Positions 26,958 through 34,276 of a stretch of 64,000 bases of DNA are shown here, one piece after another. The notes under the pieces are model-generated. The model made no database searches and was not told the DNA's origin. It saw only the letters and a program-made list of their open reading frames with translations. Each line of letters opens with the position of its first letter. Position 1 is the stretch's first letter. Source of the stretch: SIG589 sp964566175 (GTDB lineage Bacteria; Bacillota; Clostridia; Oscillospirales; Acutalibacteraceae); the NCBI GenBank assembly GCA_964566175.1, contig CAZMHU010000002.1, positions 61,493-125,492 on the forward strand. Direction: 5' to 3'. Both the position numbers and the translations under genes were made by a program.

Positions 26958-28049
26958 TCAGCGCAACGGTTCAATATATCCCTCGGCACAAAGAAGTTCT
27001 GCCAAAAGAACAGCACCGCCTGCAGCACCGCGCAGAGTATTGTGGGAGAGACAAACAAACTTGTAGTCATACTGCGAATCTTCACGCAAACGACCAATCG
27101 AAATTGCCATACCGTTTTCGAGATTGCGGTTCAACTTTGTCTGGGGCATATTGTCCTCTTCGAAATAGTTAAGGAACTGTTTAGGTGCGCTGGGAAGATT
27201 GAGTTCCTGCGCTCTGCCGCTGTAATCTTTCCAAGCCTTCAAAATTTCTTCTTTGCTCGGTGCTTTGTCTTTGAACGACATAAATACAGCCGCCATATGT
27301 CCGTCGGAAACGGGAACACGCAGACACTGTGCAGTGAACTTGGGGCTGTCGGCGTTTACGATAACGTCACCCTCGATTTTACCCCAAATTTTAAGCGGTT
27401 CTTGTTCGGATTTTTCCTCTTCACCGGAAATAAAGGGAATTACGTTATCGAGAATTTCGGGCCATCTCTCAAAAGTCTTGCCCGCACCGGAGATTGCCTG
27501 ATATGTGCAAACCAAAACTTTGTCAACGCCGAACTTTGAAAGCGGATATACAGCCGGAACATAACTCTGCAACGAGCAGTTTGACTTTACGGCAACGAAG
27601 CCGCGCTTTGTGCCGAGACGTTTGCGCTGTGCGTCTATTATATTTATATGGTCAGCATTGATTTCCGGTATAACCATCGGAACGTCGGGTGTGCCGCGGT
27701 GTGCGCTGTTGTTGGAAATAACAGGGCATTCGTGCTTTGCGTATTCTTCTTCAAGAGCACGGATTTCGTCCTTTTTCATATCAACGGCACAAAATACAAA
27801 ATCAACAAGCGAGGTGATTTTTTCAATATCACCTGTTGCGTCCATCATAACCATATCGCGAAGTTTTTCGGGAATGGGGGACTGCATTGCCCAACGGTTG
27901 CCGACAGCCTGCCCATAGGTCATACCTGCAGAGCGAGGACTTGCGGCAAGCGCGGCTACGTTAAACCACGGGTGCTCGGCAAGCAAGAGAGCGAAGCGCT
28001 GACCAACCATTCCGGTCGCGCCGACAATACCAACATTGTACTTTTTCAT
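26958..28049 (-). CDS. asd: Aspartate-semialdehyde dehydrogenase, archaeal/fungal-type branch
   Basis: A 363-residue enzyme that reduces aspartyl phosphate to the semialdehyde, feeding lysine, methionine and threonine synthesis. The start GATGMVGQRF and the catalytic cysteine in KSNCSLQ are characteristic of the branch found in archaea, fungi and many clostridia; the His of VSDGHMAAV follows. ATG 28049 is chosen because AAAGG is well spaced from it, while it abuts the earlier ATG (28058). A strong minus-strand promoter precedes it. Confidence 0.94.
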   Translation of the reverse strand: MKKYNVGIVGATGMVGQRFALLLAEHPWFNVAALAASPRSAGMTYGQAVGNRWAMQSPIPEKLRDMVMMDATGDIEKITSLVDFVFCAVDMKKDEIRALEEEYAKHECPVISNNSAHRGTPDVPMVIPEINADHINIIDAQRKRLGTKRGFVAVKSNCSLQSYVPAVYPLSKFGVDKVLVCTYQAISGAGKTFERWPEILDNVIPFISGEEEKSEQEPLKIWGKIEGDVIVNADSPKFTAQCLRVPVSDGHMAAVFMSFKDKAPSKEEILKAWKDYSGRAQELNLPSAPKQFLNYFEEDNMPQTKLNRNLENGMAISIGRLREDSQYDYKFVCLSHNTLRGAAGGAVLLAELLCAEGYIEPLR

Positions 28050-28129
28050 AGAGAACATCCTTTCGGTTGCAAAAAACAGTTGAATGTAAGAGTCATTTGC
28101 AATATAATAGATAAAAATACCTACTATTA

Positions 28130-28158
28130 TTTATATCATTGCAGAGTACGTTTGTCAA
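28130..28158 (-). promoter_or_regulatory. Sigma-A promoter for asd-dapA-dapB
   Basis: On the minus strand TTGACA (28153-28158), 17-bp spacer, TATAAA (28130-28135). The leader of about 75 bases shows no recognisable lysine riboswitch. Confidence 0.8.
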
Positions 28159-28202
28159 ACATATTTTATGCAAATGAGCGACTGGAGAGAACGAATATTC
28201 AA

Positions 28203-29231
28203 ATGAAAACAGGCGATTTTTATTACGATTTACCCAAAGAACTCATAGCACAGCACCCGATTGAGCCCAGAAATGCCTCTCGGCTTATGGTGCTTAATAA
28301 AAAAAACGGTAATATAACACACACCGTTTTTTCTTCGCTTTTCGATTATTTAAAAGAAGGCGACTGTCTTATTCTCAACAACACAAGAGTTCTGCCAGCA
28401 CGCCTTTTCGGAACGCGGAAAGACACCGGTTCGATTGTTGAGTTTGTCCTTCTCAAACGTAAAACCGACGATTGTTGGGAATGTATTGCAGGCCCCGGAA
28501 AAAAAGCAAAAATAGGACACGAGTTTACGTTCGGTGATAAACTTTCTGCCGTTGTTACCGATGTTTTGGATGACGGCAACCGCATTATCAAATTTTCCTA
28601 CGAAGGCGAATTTTATTCGATTTTGGACGAAGTCGGAAATATGCCGCTCCCGCATTATATTGAAGCAAAACTTGAAGATAAAGAACGTTATCAAACGGTA
28701 TATTCTAGCGAACTCGGCTCTGCTGCCGCGCCGACTGCGGGACTTCATTTTACAAAAGAAATGCTTTCTCTCGCCAAAGACAAGGGAATTAACATAGGTT
28801 ATGTCACCCTTCACGTAGGACTCGGCACTTTCCGTCCCGTTAAGGTTGAAAACATTGAAGAACACAAAATGCACTCGGAACATTACCATATTCCCGCCGA
28901 AACGGCAGAACTAATTAAGCAGACAAAAGCGAACGGCGGACGCGTTATTTGCGTCGGAACGACAAGCTGCCGTACGTTAGAGAGTGCCGCCGCCAAGGGC
29001 GAGATTTGCGAATGCAGCGGTGATACTTCGATTTTTATCTACCCCGGATATAAATTCAAGTGTATGGACGCTCTTATCACAAACTTCCACCTGCCCGAAA
29101 GCACGCTGATTATGCTCGTTTCGGCATTCGCAGGTTATGAGAATACAATGAATGCTTATAAAACCGCGGTTGAGGAAAAATACCGCTTTTTCTCGTTTGG
29201 CGATGCGATGTTTATTGCAAATGAAGAATGA
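28203..29231 (+). CDS. queA: tRNA preQ1(34) S-adenosylmethionine ribosyltransferase-isomerase
   Basis: A 342-residue enzyme that builds epoxyqueuosine from preQ1 in tRNA and SAM. It begins FYYDLPKELIAQHPIEPR, followed by the family segments LILNNTRVLPARL and AAPTAGLHFT. ATG 28203 is the only conventional in-frame start beyond the promoter; the frame opens back to 27648 on the strand opposite asd, which is a shadow. Its neighbour tgt performs the preceding base exchange. Confidence 0.95.
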   Translation: MKTGDFYYDLPKELIAQHPIEPRNASRLMVLNKKNGNITHTVFSSLFDYLKEGDCLILNNTRVLPARLFGTRKDTGSIVEFVLLKRKTDDCWECIAGPGKKAKIGHEFTFGDKLSAVVTDVLDDGNRIIKFSYEGEFYSILDEVGNMPLPHYIEAKLEDKERYQTVYSSELGSAAAPTAGLHFTKEMLSLAKDKGINIGYVTLHVGLGTFRPVKVENIEEHKMHSEHYHIPAETAELIKQTKANGGRVICVGTTSCRTLESAAAKGEICECSGDTSIFIYPGYKFKCMDALITNFHLPESTLIMLVSAFAGYENTMNAYKTAVEEKYRFFSFGDAMFIANEE

Positions 29232-29245
29232 AAAAGGAGTTATAA

Positions 29246-30376
29246 ATGTTTAAAGTTATAAAAAAAGAAAACAGTGCAAGGCTTGGCACGTTTGAAACGG
29301 TTCACGGAACGGTACAAACGCCGGCGTTTATGAATGTTGCAACCTGCGGCGCTATAAAGGGTGCGGTTTCGGCAGAGGATTTGAAAATGCTCCACTGTCA
29401 GGTTATGCTGAGCAATACATATCACCTTCACGTGCGTCCCGGTGACCGACTTATAAAATCTGTCGGCGGATTGCACAAGTTTTCCACGTGGAACGGGCCT
29501 ATCCTCACCGACAGCGGCGGATTTCAGGTTTTCTCACTCGCTTCTCTCAGAAAAATCGAAGAAGAAGGTGTAACATTTAATTCGCACGTTGACGGAAAAC
29601 GTATATTTATGGGTCCGGAAGAGAGTATGCGTATTCAGTCAAATCTCGGTTCGACTATTGCAATGGCTTTTGACGAGTGCGTTGAAAATCCGGCACAGTA
29701 TTCTTATTCAAAGGCATCTTGCGAGCGCACAACACGTTGGCTTAAACGTTGCAAGGATGAGATGAAACGTCTAAATTCTCTTGAAAATACCGTAAACCCG
29801 AATCAACTTCTTTTCGGTATAAACCAAGGTTGCACTTTTGACGATTTGCGTGTTGAACATATGAAACAAATTCGCGAACTTGATTTGGACGGCTATGCAA
29901 TAGGCGGTCTTGCCGTCGGCGAACCGACAGAAGATATGTATCGCATTATCGAGGCAGTCGAGCCATATATGCCGACAGAAAAGCCGAGATATCTTATGGG
30001 TGTCGGAACACCGATGAATATTTTGAACGGCGTTGAACGCGGCGTTGACCTTTTTGATTGCGTAATGCCGAGCCGCAACGCGCGCCACGGACAACTCTTT
30101 ACCAACTTCGGAATTATCAATCTCAACAACGAAAAATACAAAGACGATATGTTGCCTATCGACCCGGATTGTGATTGTCCTGTTTGCAGTCGGTACTCCC
30201 GCGCGTATCTCCGCCATCTGCTCAAGAGCGGCGAGATGTTGGGTCAGCGACTTCTTGTTATGCACAATCTGCATTTTTACAATACGCTGATGGAAGAAAT
30301 TCGTCTTGCACTATCAGAGGGACGTTTTGCCGCTTATAAAAAAGAAAAAGAACAATTTCTCGGAAAAAGAGTATAA
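29246..30376 (+). CDS. tgt: Queuine/preQ1 tRNA-guanine transglycosylase
   Basis: A 376-residue TIM-barrel enzyme that swaps guanine-34 for preQ1 in Asp, Asn, His and Tyr tRNAs. The catalytic Asp regions are TDSGGFQVFSL and DLFDCVMPSRNARHG. The zinc site is the CDCPVC...YSRAYLRHL segment. Length and motifs are complete. It directly follows queA in one transcription unit. Confidence 0.97.
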   Translation: MFKVIKKENSARLGTFETVHGTVQTPAFMNVATCGAIKGAVSAEDLKMLHCQVMLSNTYHLHVRPGDRLIKSVGGLHKFSTWNGPILTDSGGFQVFSLASLRKIEEEGVTFNSHVDGKRIFMGPEESMRIQSNLGSTIAMAFDECVENPAQYSYSKASCERTTRWLKRCKDEMKRLNSLENTVNPNQLLFGINQGCTFDDLRVEHMKQIRELDLDGYAIGGLAVGEPTEDMYRIIEAVEPYMPTEKPRYLMGVGTPMNILNGVERGVDLFDCVMPSRNARHGQLFTNFGIINLNNEKYKDDMLPIDPDCDCPVCSRYSRAYLRHLLKSGEMLGQRLLVMHNLHFYNTLMEEIRLALSEGRFAAYKKEKEQFLGKRV

Positions 30377-30381
30377 ACTTC

Positions 30382-30410
30382 TTGAAAAGTTAACAATTAC
30401 ACTGTATAAT
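30382..30410 (+). promoter_or_regulatory. Sigma-A promoter for yajC
   Basis: TTGAAA (30382-30387), 17-bp spacer, TATAAT (30405-30410), between the tgt stop and yajC. Confidence 0.78.
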
Positions 30411-30466
30411 GGGATAAAATGCGCTGTTACGTTACCGTTTCCGCGCAAACAAACGGAGGTATAAAT

Positions 30467-30817
30467 ATGAAATTTACTAATTTACTGCTCGACGCCGCCG
30501 CTGATACGGCATCGGCCGCAGGTGGTAGCGGAAGTAGCGGAACACTCTTTATGGTGCTTTACATCGTTGTTATCGTTGCCGCTATGTATTTCCTTCTCAT
30601 AAGACCGCAGAAGAAAAAACAGAAAAAAGAAGAAGCAATGCGTAATAACGTTCAGGTCGGTGACGAGATTATCACCATCGGCGGAATTTACGGTCGCGTT
30701 ATGTCCATAAAGGACGACAGTATGGTTATTGAGTCGCTCGGCGACCATTCAAAACAGCGTATTGCAAAGTGGGCATTACAGCAGAACTTGACAATACACG
30801 ATGATGTTGCGAAATAA
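30467..30817 (+). CDS. yajC: Preprotein translocase accessory subunit YajC
   Basis: A 116-residue membrane protein. It has a short Ala/Ser/Gly-rich N-terminus, one transmembrane helix (about 27-45: LFMVLYIVVIVAAMYFLLIR), then the PQKKKQKK basic stretch and the QVGDEIITIGGIYGRV domain typical of YajC. ATG 30467 follows GGAGGT. It assists SecDF. The tgt-yajC order is widespread. Confidence 0.94.
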   Translation: MKFTNLLLDAAADTASAAGGSGSSGTLFMVLYIVVIVAAMYFLLIRPQKKKQKKEEAMRNNVQVGDEIITIGGIYGRVMSIKDDSMVIESLGDHSKQRIAKWALQQNLTIHDDVAK

Positions 30818-30831
30818 ATAATATCATAATT

Positions 30832-30870
30832 AAATCCCTTCCCGAATATGCTTTATCGGGAGGGGATTTT
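30832..30870 (+). promoter_or_regulatory. Hairpin that contains the ribosome site of the next gene (terminator/attenuator)
   Basis: Arms 30832-30845 and 30856-30869 pair over 14 bases (one G-U) around a 10-base loop. The 3' arm contains GGGAGGGG (30858-30865), the ribosome site of the TTG start at 30872, and ends in TTTT. It can act as the yajC terminator and also hide the downstream ribosome site. Confidence 0.7.
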
Positions 30871-30871
30871 C

Positions 30872-31261
30872 TTGTTTAAAAACGGACCGACAAAATTCAA
30901 CCATATTATATTGGGACTTATTATCAGTATAGCGGTGACGGGAGTTATGTTACTCTTAGCGGCTATTTTAATGTATTATGCGAATATCAAACAAAGTTCT
31001 GCAAGTCCGCTCTCGTCGGTATGCCTTGCAGTCGGTTGCTTTTTCGGCGGTTTTACAGCCGGTAAACGCAAGAAAAGCAAAGGTCTGCTTTGCGGTATTA
31101 CCGTTTGCGGAATATTCTTTATTTTGCTTTTGCTGACATCGCTCTGTATAAGTTTTGACGGCTTTTCGGCACTCACGGCGATACACGTTGCCGTTATGCT
31201 CCTATCGGGCGGAATGGGAGGAATTTGCGGCGTTAACACAAAGGGCAAACCGCTTATATAA
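30872..31261 (+). CDS. TIGR04086-family (DUF3792) membrane protein
   Basis: A 129-residue protein with four predicted membrane helices (about 8-32, 43-60, 70-92 and 97-120) separated by short loops, one of them basic (GKRKKSKG). The pattern matches the TIGR04086 group that commonly follows yajC in Clostridia. The function is unknown. The start is TTG at 30872, eight bases after GGGAGGGG, which is itself held in a hairpin. Confidence 0.78.
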   Translation: MFKNGPTKFNHIILGLIISIAVTGVMLLLAAILMYYANIKQSSASPLSSVCLAVGCFFGGFTAGKRKKSKGLLCGITVCGIFFILLLLTSLCISFDGFSALTAIHVAVMLLSGGMGGICGVNTKGKPLI

Positions 31262-31314
31262 ATTTTGAATATTTTTCTTTTTACCGCAAATAATACTGTC
31301 GGGAGGGTGAAATT

Positions 31315-31503
31315 ATGAAACGTATTATACCGACAGTATTTTGTATTCTTATGTTGTTGCTGGGTATGACCGCCTGTAATGACAACAAGAAAGACAATGA
31401 CACCGTTTCCGATTTGGTTTCGGATATCACATCGGACGTTTCCGATATTATGAGTGATACATCGGGTATGCTCGACTCACACGGTAATATTTCTTCAAAA
31501 TAA
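31315..31503 (+). CDS. Small lipoprotein, hypothetical
   Basis: A 62-residue protein with a lipoprotein signal (basic KR, hydrophobic core, lipobox-like GMTAC with Cys21). The mature part is 42 residues, acidic, and repeats the pattern SD[LIV]xSD several times. GGGAGGGTG precedes the ATG and a strong terminator follows. Such small lipoproteins are poorly annotated. No function is suggested by sequence. Confidence 0.65.
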   Translation: MKRIIPTVFCILMLLLGMTACNDNKKDNDTVSDLVSDITSDVSDIMSDTSGMLDSHGNISSK

Positions 31504-31526
31504 AAACCGACCTACGGTCGGTTTTT
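31502..31526. terminator. Bidirectional terminator
   Basis: Eleven-base arms (31502-31512, 31516-31526) around TAC, with a T run after and an A run before. It lies between the small lipoprotein gene and the convergent SDR gene. Confidence 0.88.
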
Positions 31527-31534
31527 TTCGTTTT

Positions 31535-32269
31535 CTATATAACAAATCCGCCGTTCGGACTGATTACTTGCCCTGTAATAAAATCCGCAGCGTGTGATGC
31601 CAAGAATAGGGAAGTAGAGGCGACCTCGTTTGTGTTGCCGATTCTGCAAAGAGGTGTTTCGTCAGCAAGGGAAGCGAGGTCATCGGTAGAGAGGTTACTG
31701 TTCATATTTGTGCTTATAACACCGGGAGCAACACAGTTGACGCGAATGCCCGACGGACCGAGTTCTTTGGCAAGTGCTTTTGTGAGTCCGATTATCCCCG
31801 CCTTGACGGCAGAATAATGCACTTCACAGGATGCACCCGTAATTCCCCAAACGGATGATGTGTTAATAATACAGCCGCTTTTCTTCGAAACCATATGCGG
31901 CACTACCGCACGGCAACAGTTGAATGTTCCGGTCAAATTCACCGAAACCATTCTGTTCCAATCCTCATCGGTTATGTCGGTAAAAAGTTTTTGCTGTGCA
32001 ATACCGGCGTTATTTATCAGAACATCAATACTTCCGAATTTTGCTATTACATCCGACACCATACGGTTGACATCGTTGACTTTTGAAACGTCCGCAGAAT
32101 ACGATAGAGCAGAGCAGCCGTTTTCGCGAAGTGACTTTTCAAGAAGAATTGCCGCCTCGGCAGAGTTATTATAATTTATAACAACATTATATCTGTTCTG
32201 TGCAAACATTATTGCCGTAGCCGCACCTATTCCTTTTGATGCTCCGGTAATGAGAGCGGTCTTTTTCAT
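31535..32269 (-). CDS. SDR-family 3-oxoacyl-ACP-reductase-like oxidoreductase
   Basis: A 244-residue short-chain dehydrogenase. The cofactor motif GASKGIG, NNAG, the catalytic Ser (NTSSVWG), and Tyr/Lys in YSAVKAG are all present. It resembles FabG/YmfI, but substrates cannot be read from sequence. It has its own promoter (TTGATT at 32328-32333, 16-bp spacer, TATAAT at 32306-32311, minus strand) and is not in the fab cluster. Confidence 0.87.
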   Translation of the reverse strand: MKKTALITGASKGIGAATAIMFAQNRYNVVINYNNSAEAAILLEKSLRENGCSALSYSADVSKVNDVNRMVSDVIAKFGSIDVLINNAGIAQQKLFTDITDEDWNRMVSVNLTGTFNCCRAVVPHMVSKKSGCIINTSSVWGITGASCEVHYSAVKAGIIGLTKALAKELGPSGIRVNCVAPGVISTNMNSNLSTDDLASLADETPLCRIGNTNEVASTSLFLASHAADFITGQVISPNGGFVI

Positions 32270-32364
32270 ATCGATAAAACCTCCGTGTTTGTTCTCGCTA
32301 TTTATATTATAACACCAAACATATATAAATCAAAATATTTTTTAAAGGGCGATATTTTGCACAC

Positions 32365-32560
32365 GTTGCGGTTTACATAACAACACGGCAACAAGATATT
32401 GTGTGGTTTACATAATAAGTTTACATAATGTTTTGGGTTTGAAAATAATTTTGTTGACATAATAATTTAAATGGTGTATAACTATTAATATCGACATTTC
32501 ACCGTGGCTTTTTTGCGGTGATTGTTTTTTGTGTAATGTAAACATAGGTTACATAATATT
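32365..32560. promoter_or_regulatory. Repeated GTTTACATAA sites around a consensus promoter
   Basis: Direct copies or near copies of GTTTACATAA start at 32371, 32406, 32419, 32453 (GTTGACATAA) and 32547 (GGTTACATAA). One inverted near copy (TAATGTAAAC) is at 32534. The copies at 32406 and 32419 form a 13-bp tandem. A promoter (TTGACA 32454-32459, 17 bp, TATAAC 32477-32482) overlaps the fourth copy. The array looks like a multi-site operator for an unknown regulator. Confidence 0.6.
32498..32532 (+). terminator. Weak terminator-like hairpin in the spoIIM leader
   Basis: A six-base stem TCACCG/CGGTGA, with an 11-base loop, is followed by TTGTTTTTT. It lies about 10 bases after the predicted start of the 32454 promoter. 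It may end a very short RNA or attenuate transcription. Confidence 0.35.
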
Positions 32561-32570
32561 GCTCTTAAAA

Positions 32571-32611
32571 CTATATATAGTAATGGAGTATAAAGTAATA
32601 TCTATATATAG
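32571..32611. promoter_or_regulatory. Tandem palindromes matching the NrdR-box core
   Basis: CTATATATAG occurs at 32571-32580 and 32602-32611, 31 bp centre to centre. The known NrdR box core is CwATATATwG in a pair of boxes about 31-32 bp apart, so both sequence and spacing match. No ribonucleotide reductase gene is in the window. The low-complexity nature of the motif limits confidence. Confidence 0.5.
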
Positions 32612-32615
32612 ATTT

Positions 32616-32644
32616 GCATTATTTCGTTCTTCCTTTCATATATT
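32616..32644 (+). promoter_or_regulatory. Sigma-E-like promoter for spoIIM
   Basis: GCATTAT (32616-32622), 14-bp spacer, CATATATT (32637-32644); predicted start near 32651, ahead of CGGAGGG. SpoIIM is sigma-E dependent in Bacillus subtilis. Confidence 0.5.
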
Positions 32645-32671
32645 TTAAACATATAAACGGAGGGACAGGTT

Positions 32672-33298
32672 ATGCAAAACACACGGATAGTTCATTTTAA
32701 ATCCAAAAATTTTTTAGGAGCTTTAAAAAGCGGATATGCCTTTGCTTTAATGTTTGCGGCATATATCATCGGTATGGTAGTTGCCGTTCTTTTGCTCAAA
32801 GAAAACGAAAAGGTTTTTTCGGCAGCTGTAGCGGCTTTCAGTAAATTTTCCGATAAGCACAACGGCGGGTTTTTATCGGTCTTTTTTTCTGCCTTTGCCA
32901 ATTTTCTGCCCGCTATGCTCGCGGTCTTTATTTCGGGCACGTGCATTGTCGGTGCGGCGATTGTTCCGTTTTTTGTTTTTTACCGCGGCTTTTGCTACGG
33001 TTTGCTTGCGGGCTATTTATATTCTTGCTATGCGATGAGCGGCATAATATATTCTTTGCTGTTTCTAATACCGCCGTCAATGATAGGCGCTTTTGCGCTC
33101 TTTTTTTCGGCAAAACAATCGTATAAGTTTTCACTTTTGCTCGCAGGGCACATACTGCCCGAACCGAGAGAAAATTCGCTTTACCCGCACTTCGCACGTT
33201 ATTGTAAAGGCTTTTTGCTGTTACTGCTCTTGTGCGTTGTTGCCGCCTTGACCGACTCGCTTTTGTCGGCGGCGTTTATGAATACCGTAAAATTATAG
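32672..33298 (+). CDS. spoIIM: Stage II sporulation protein M
   Basis: A 208-residue polytopic membrane protein of the SpoIIM/DUF95 family, with about five hydrophobic segments (around 19-41, 70-92, 96-125, 128-150 and 180-203). In Bacillus SpoIIM works with SpoIID and SpoIIP in septal wall thinning and engulfment. The xer gene follows 17 bp later; spoIIM close to xerD (ripX) is also seen in B. subtilis. It has a strong CGGAGGG site and a sigma-E-like promoter. Confidence 0.85.
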   Translation: MQNTRIVHFKSKNFLGALKSGYAFALMFAAYIIGMVVAVLLLKENEKVFSAAVAAFSKFSDKHNGGFLSVFFSAFANFLPAMLAVFISGTCIVGAAIVPFFVFYRGFCYGLLAGYLYSCYAMSGIIYSLLFLIPPSMIGAFALFFSAKQSYKFSLLLAGHILPEPRENSLYPHFARYCKGFLLLLLLCVVAALTDSLLSAAFMNTVKL

Positions 33299-33315
33299 GA
33301 AATGGGAAGTTTAAA

Positions 33316-34203
33316 ATGCAGGACTTGATTTTAAGATTTGAAGAATATCTTAAAACTGAAAAAAAATCCTCTAAGAACACACTTGAGTCATATTTACGTG
33401 ACATCGGGCAGTTTCGTTCATACTGTTCCGCAAACGCAATTTCTTCCTTTTCCGCCGTCACCTCGGACACTGTTCAAAACTATATCCGTTTTCTTCATAC
33501 GCTCGGAAAATCCAACGCAACCGTTGCACGCGTTACGGCATCACTTCGCTGCTTCTTTACATATCTTTCTTCCAGCGGCTTTGTAAATGAAAATCCCATC
33601 AAGAGTGTTAAACTCGCACCAACACAGAAAAAACTTCCGGAAATTTTAACAAACAAAGAGGTTTTACTGCTTTTGTCGCAACCTGATTGCTCGAACTACA
33701 AAGGCTGTCGCGATAAGGCGATGCTTGAACTTTTGTATGCCACAGGAATTAAAGTGTCGGAACTTATAGATTTGCGTGTTTCTGATATAAACTTGCAGGT
33801 TGGAATACTACATCTGCACACCGATACAAGTCAGCGTATCGTCCCGATATACCCCGAGGCGATAAAAGTTATCGGAAATTATATTTACGGCGTGCGTGAC
33901 GCTATCGTGTCCGACCGATCCGAAGAGAAACTCTTTACCAATATGAACGGACAGCCCCTGACACGACAGGGTTTTTGGAAAATTATCAAACAGTACGCCG
34001 AGCAGGCAAAAATCGAAAAGGACATCACACCGCACACACTCCGCCATTCCTTTGCGGCACACCTGCTTGAAAACGGTGCACAACTTTCGGATATTAAGGA
34101 AATGCTCGGCCACTCCGATATTTCCACAACACAGGTTTACGCACAGCTTATGAAAAACAAATATGCACAGTCATATAAACGTTTTCATCCTATGGCGAGA
34201 TAA
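33316..34203 (+). CDS. XerD-like tyrosine recombinase lacking two catalytic residues
   Basis: A 295-residue protein with the normal two-domain Xer layout. The HTLRHSFA, LGHSDISTTQ and VYAQ (Tyr) segments are intact. The first catalytic arginine is replaced by Lys: the motif reads YATGIKVSEL where YATGLRVSEL is expected (codon AAA at 33751). The beta-hairpin lysine motif (GKGxKER) is replaced by HTDTSQR. Strand cleavage by the protein alone is therefore doubtful. It follows spoIIM, so position points to the XerD/RipX slot. It ends with its own terminator. Confidence 0.88.
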   Translation: MQDLILRFEEYLKTEKKSSKNTLESYLRDIGQFRSYCSANAISSFSAVTSDTVQNYIRFLHTLGKSNATVARVTASLRCFFTYLSSSGFVNENPIKSVKLAPTQKKLPEILTNKEVLLLLSQPDCSNYKGCRDKAMLELLYATGIKVSELIDLRVSDINLQVGILHLHTDTSQRIVPIYPEAIKVIGNYIYGVRDAIVSDRSEEKLFTNMNGQPLTRQGFWKIIKQYAEQAKIEKDITPHTLRHSFAAHLLENGAQLSDIKEMLGHSDISTTQVYAQLMKNKYAQSYKRFHPMAR

Positions 34204-34209
34204 AATTTT

Positions 34210-34236
34210 AAAAACTCCGCTTTAATCGGAGTTTTT
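34210..34236 (+). terminator. Terminator after the xer paralogue
   Basis: Arms AAAAACTCCG (34210-34219) and CGGAGTTTTT (34227-34236) with a seven-base loop. Confidence 0.85.
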
Positions 34237-34276
34237 ATTATATATGTTAAATATTTTAAAAAAGCGAGGTTTTTTG

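Noticed and set aside
28049..28135. Lysine riboswitch in front of asd-dapA-dapB
   Set aside because: The leader of about 75 bases is too short and has none of the L-box helices.
27648..28202. N-terminal extension of queA of about 185 residues
   Set aside because: The frame runs antisense through asd and over its promoter, and the queA family starts at the MKTGDFYYDLP segment (28203).
32630..32660. Second -10-like CATATAAA close to the spoIIM start (32650)
   Set aside because: The predicted start would fall inside the ribosome site, so it cannot be the working promoter.
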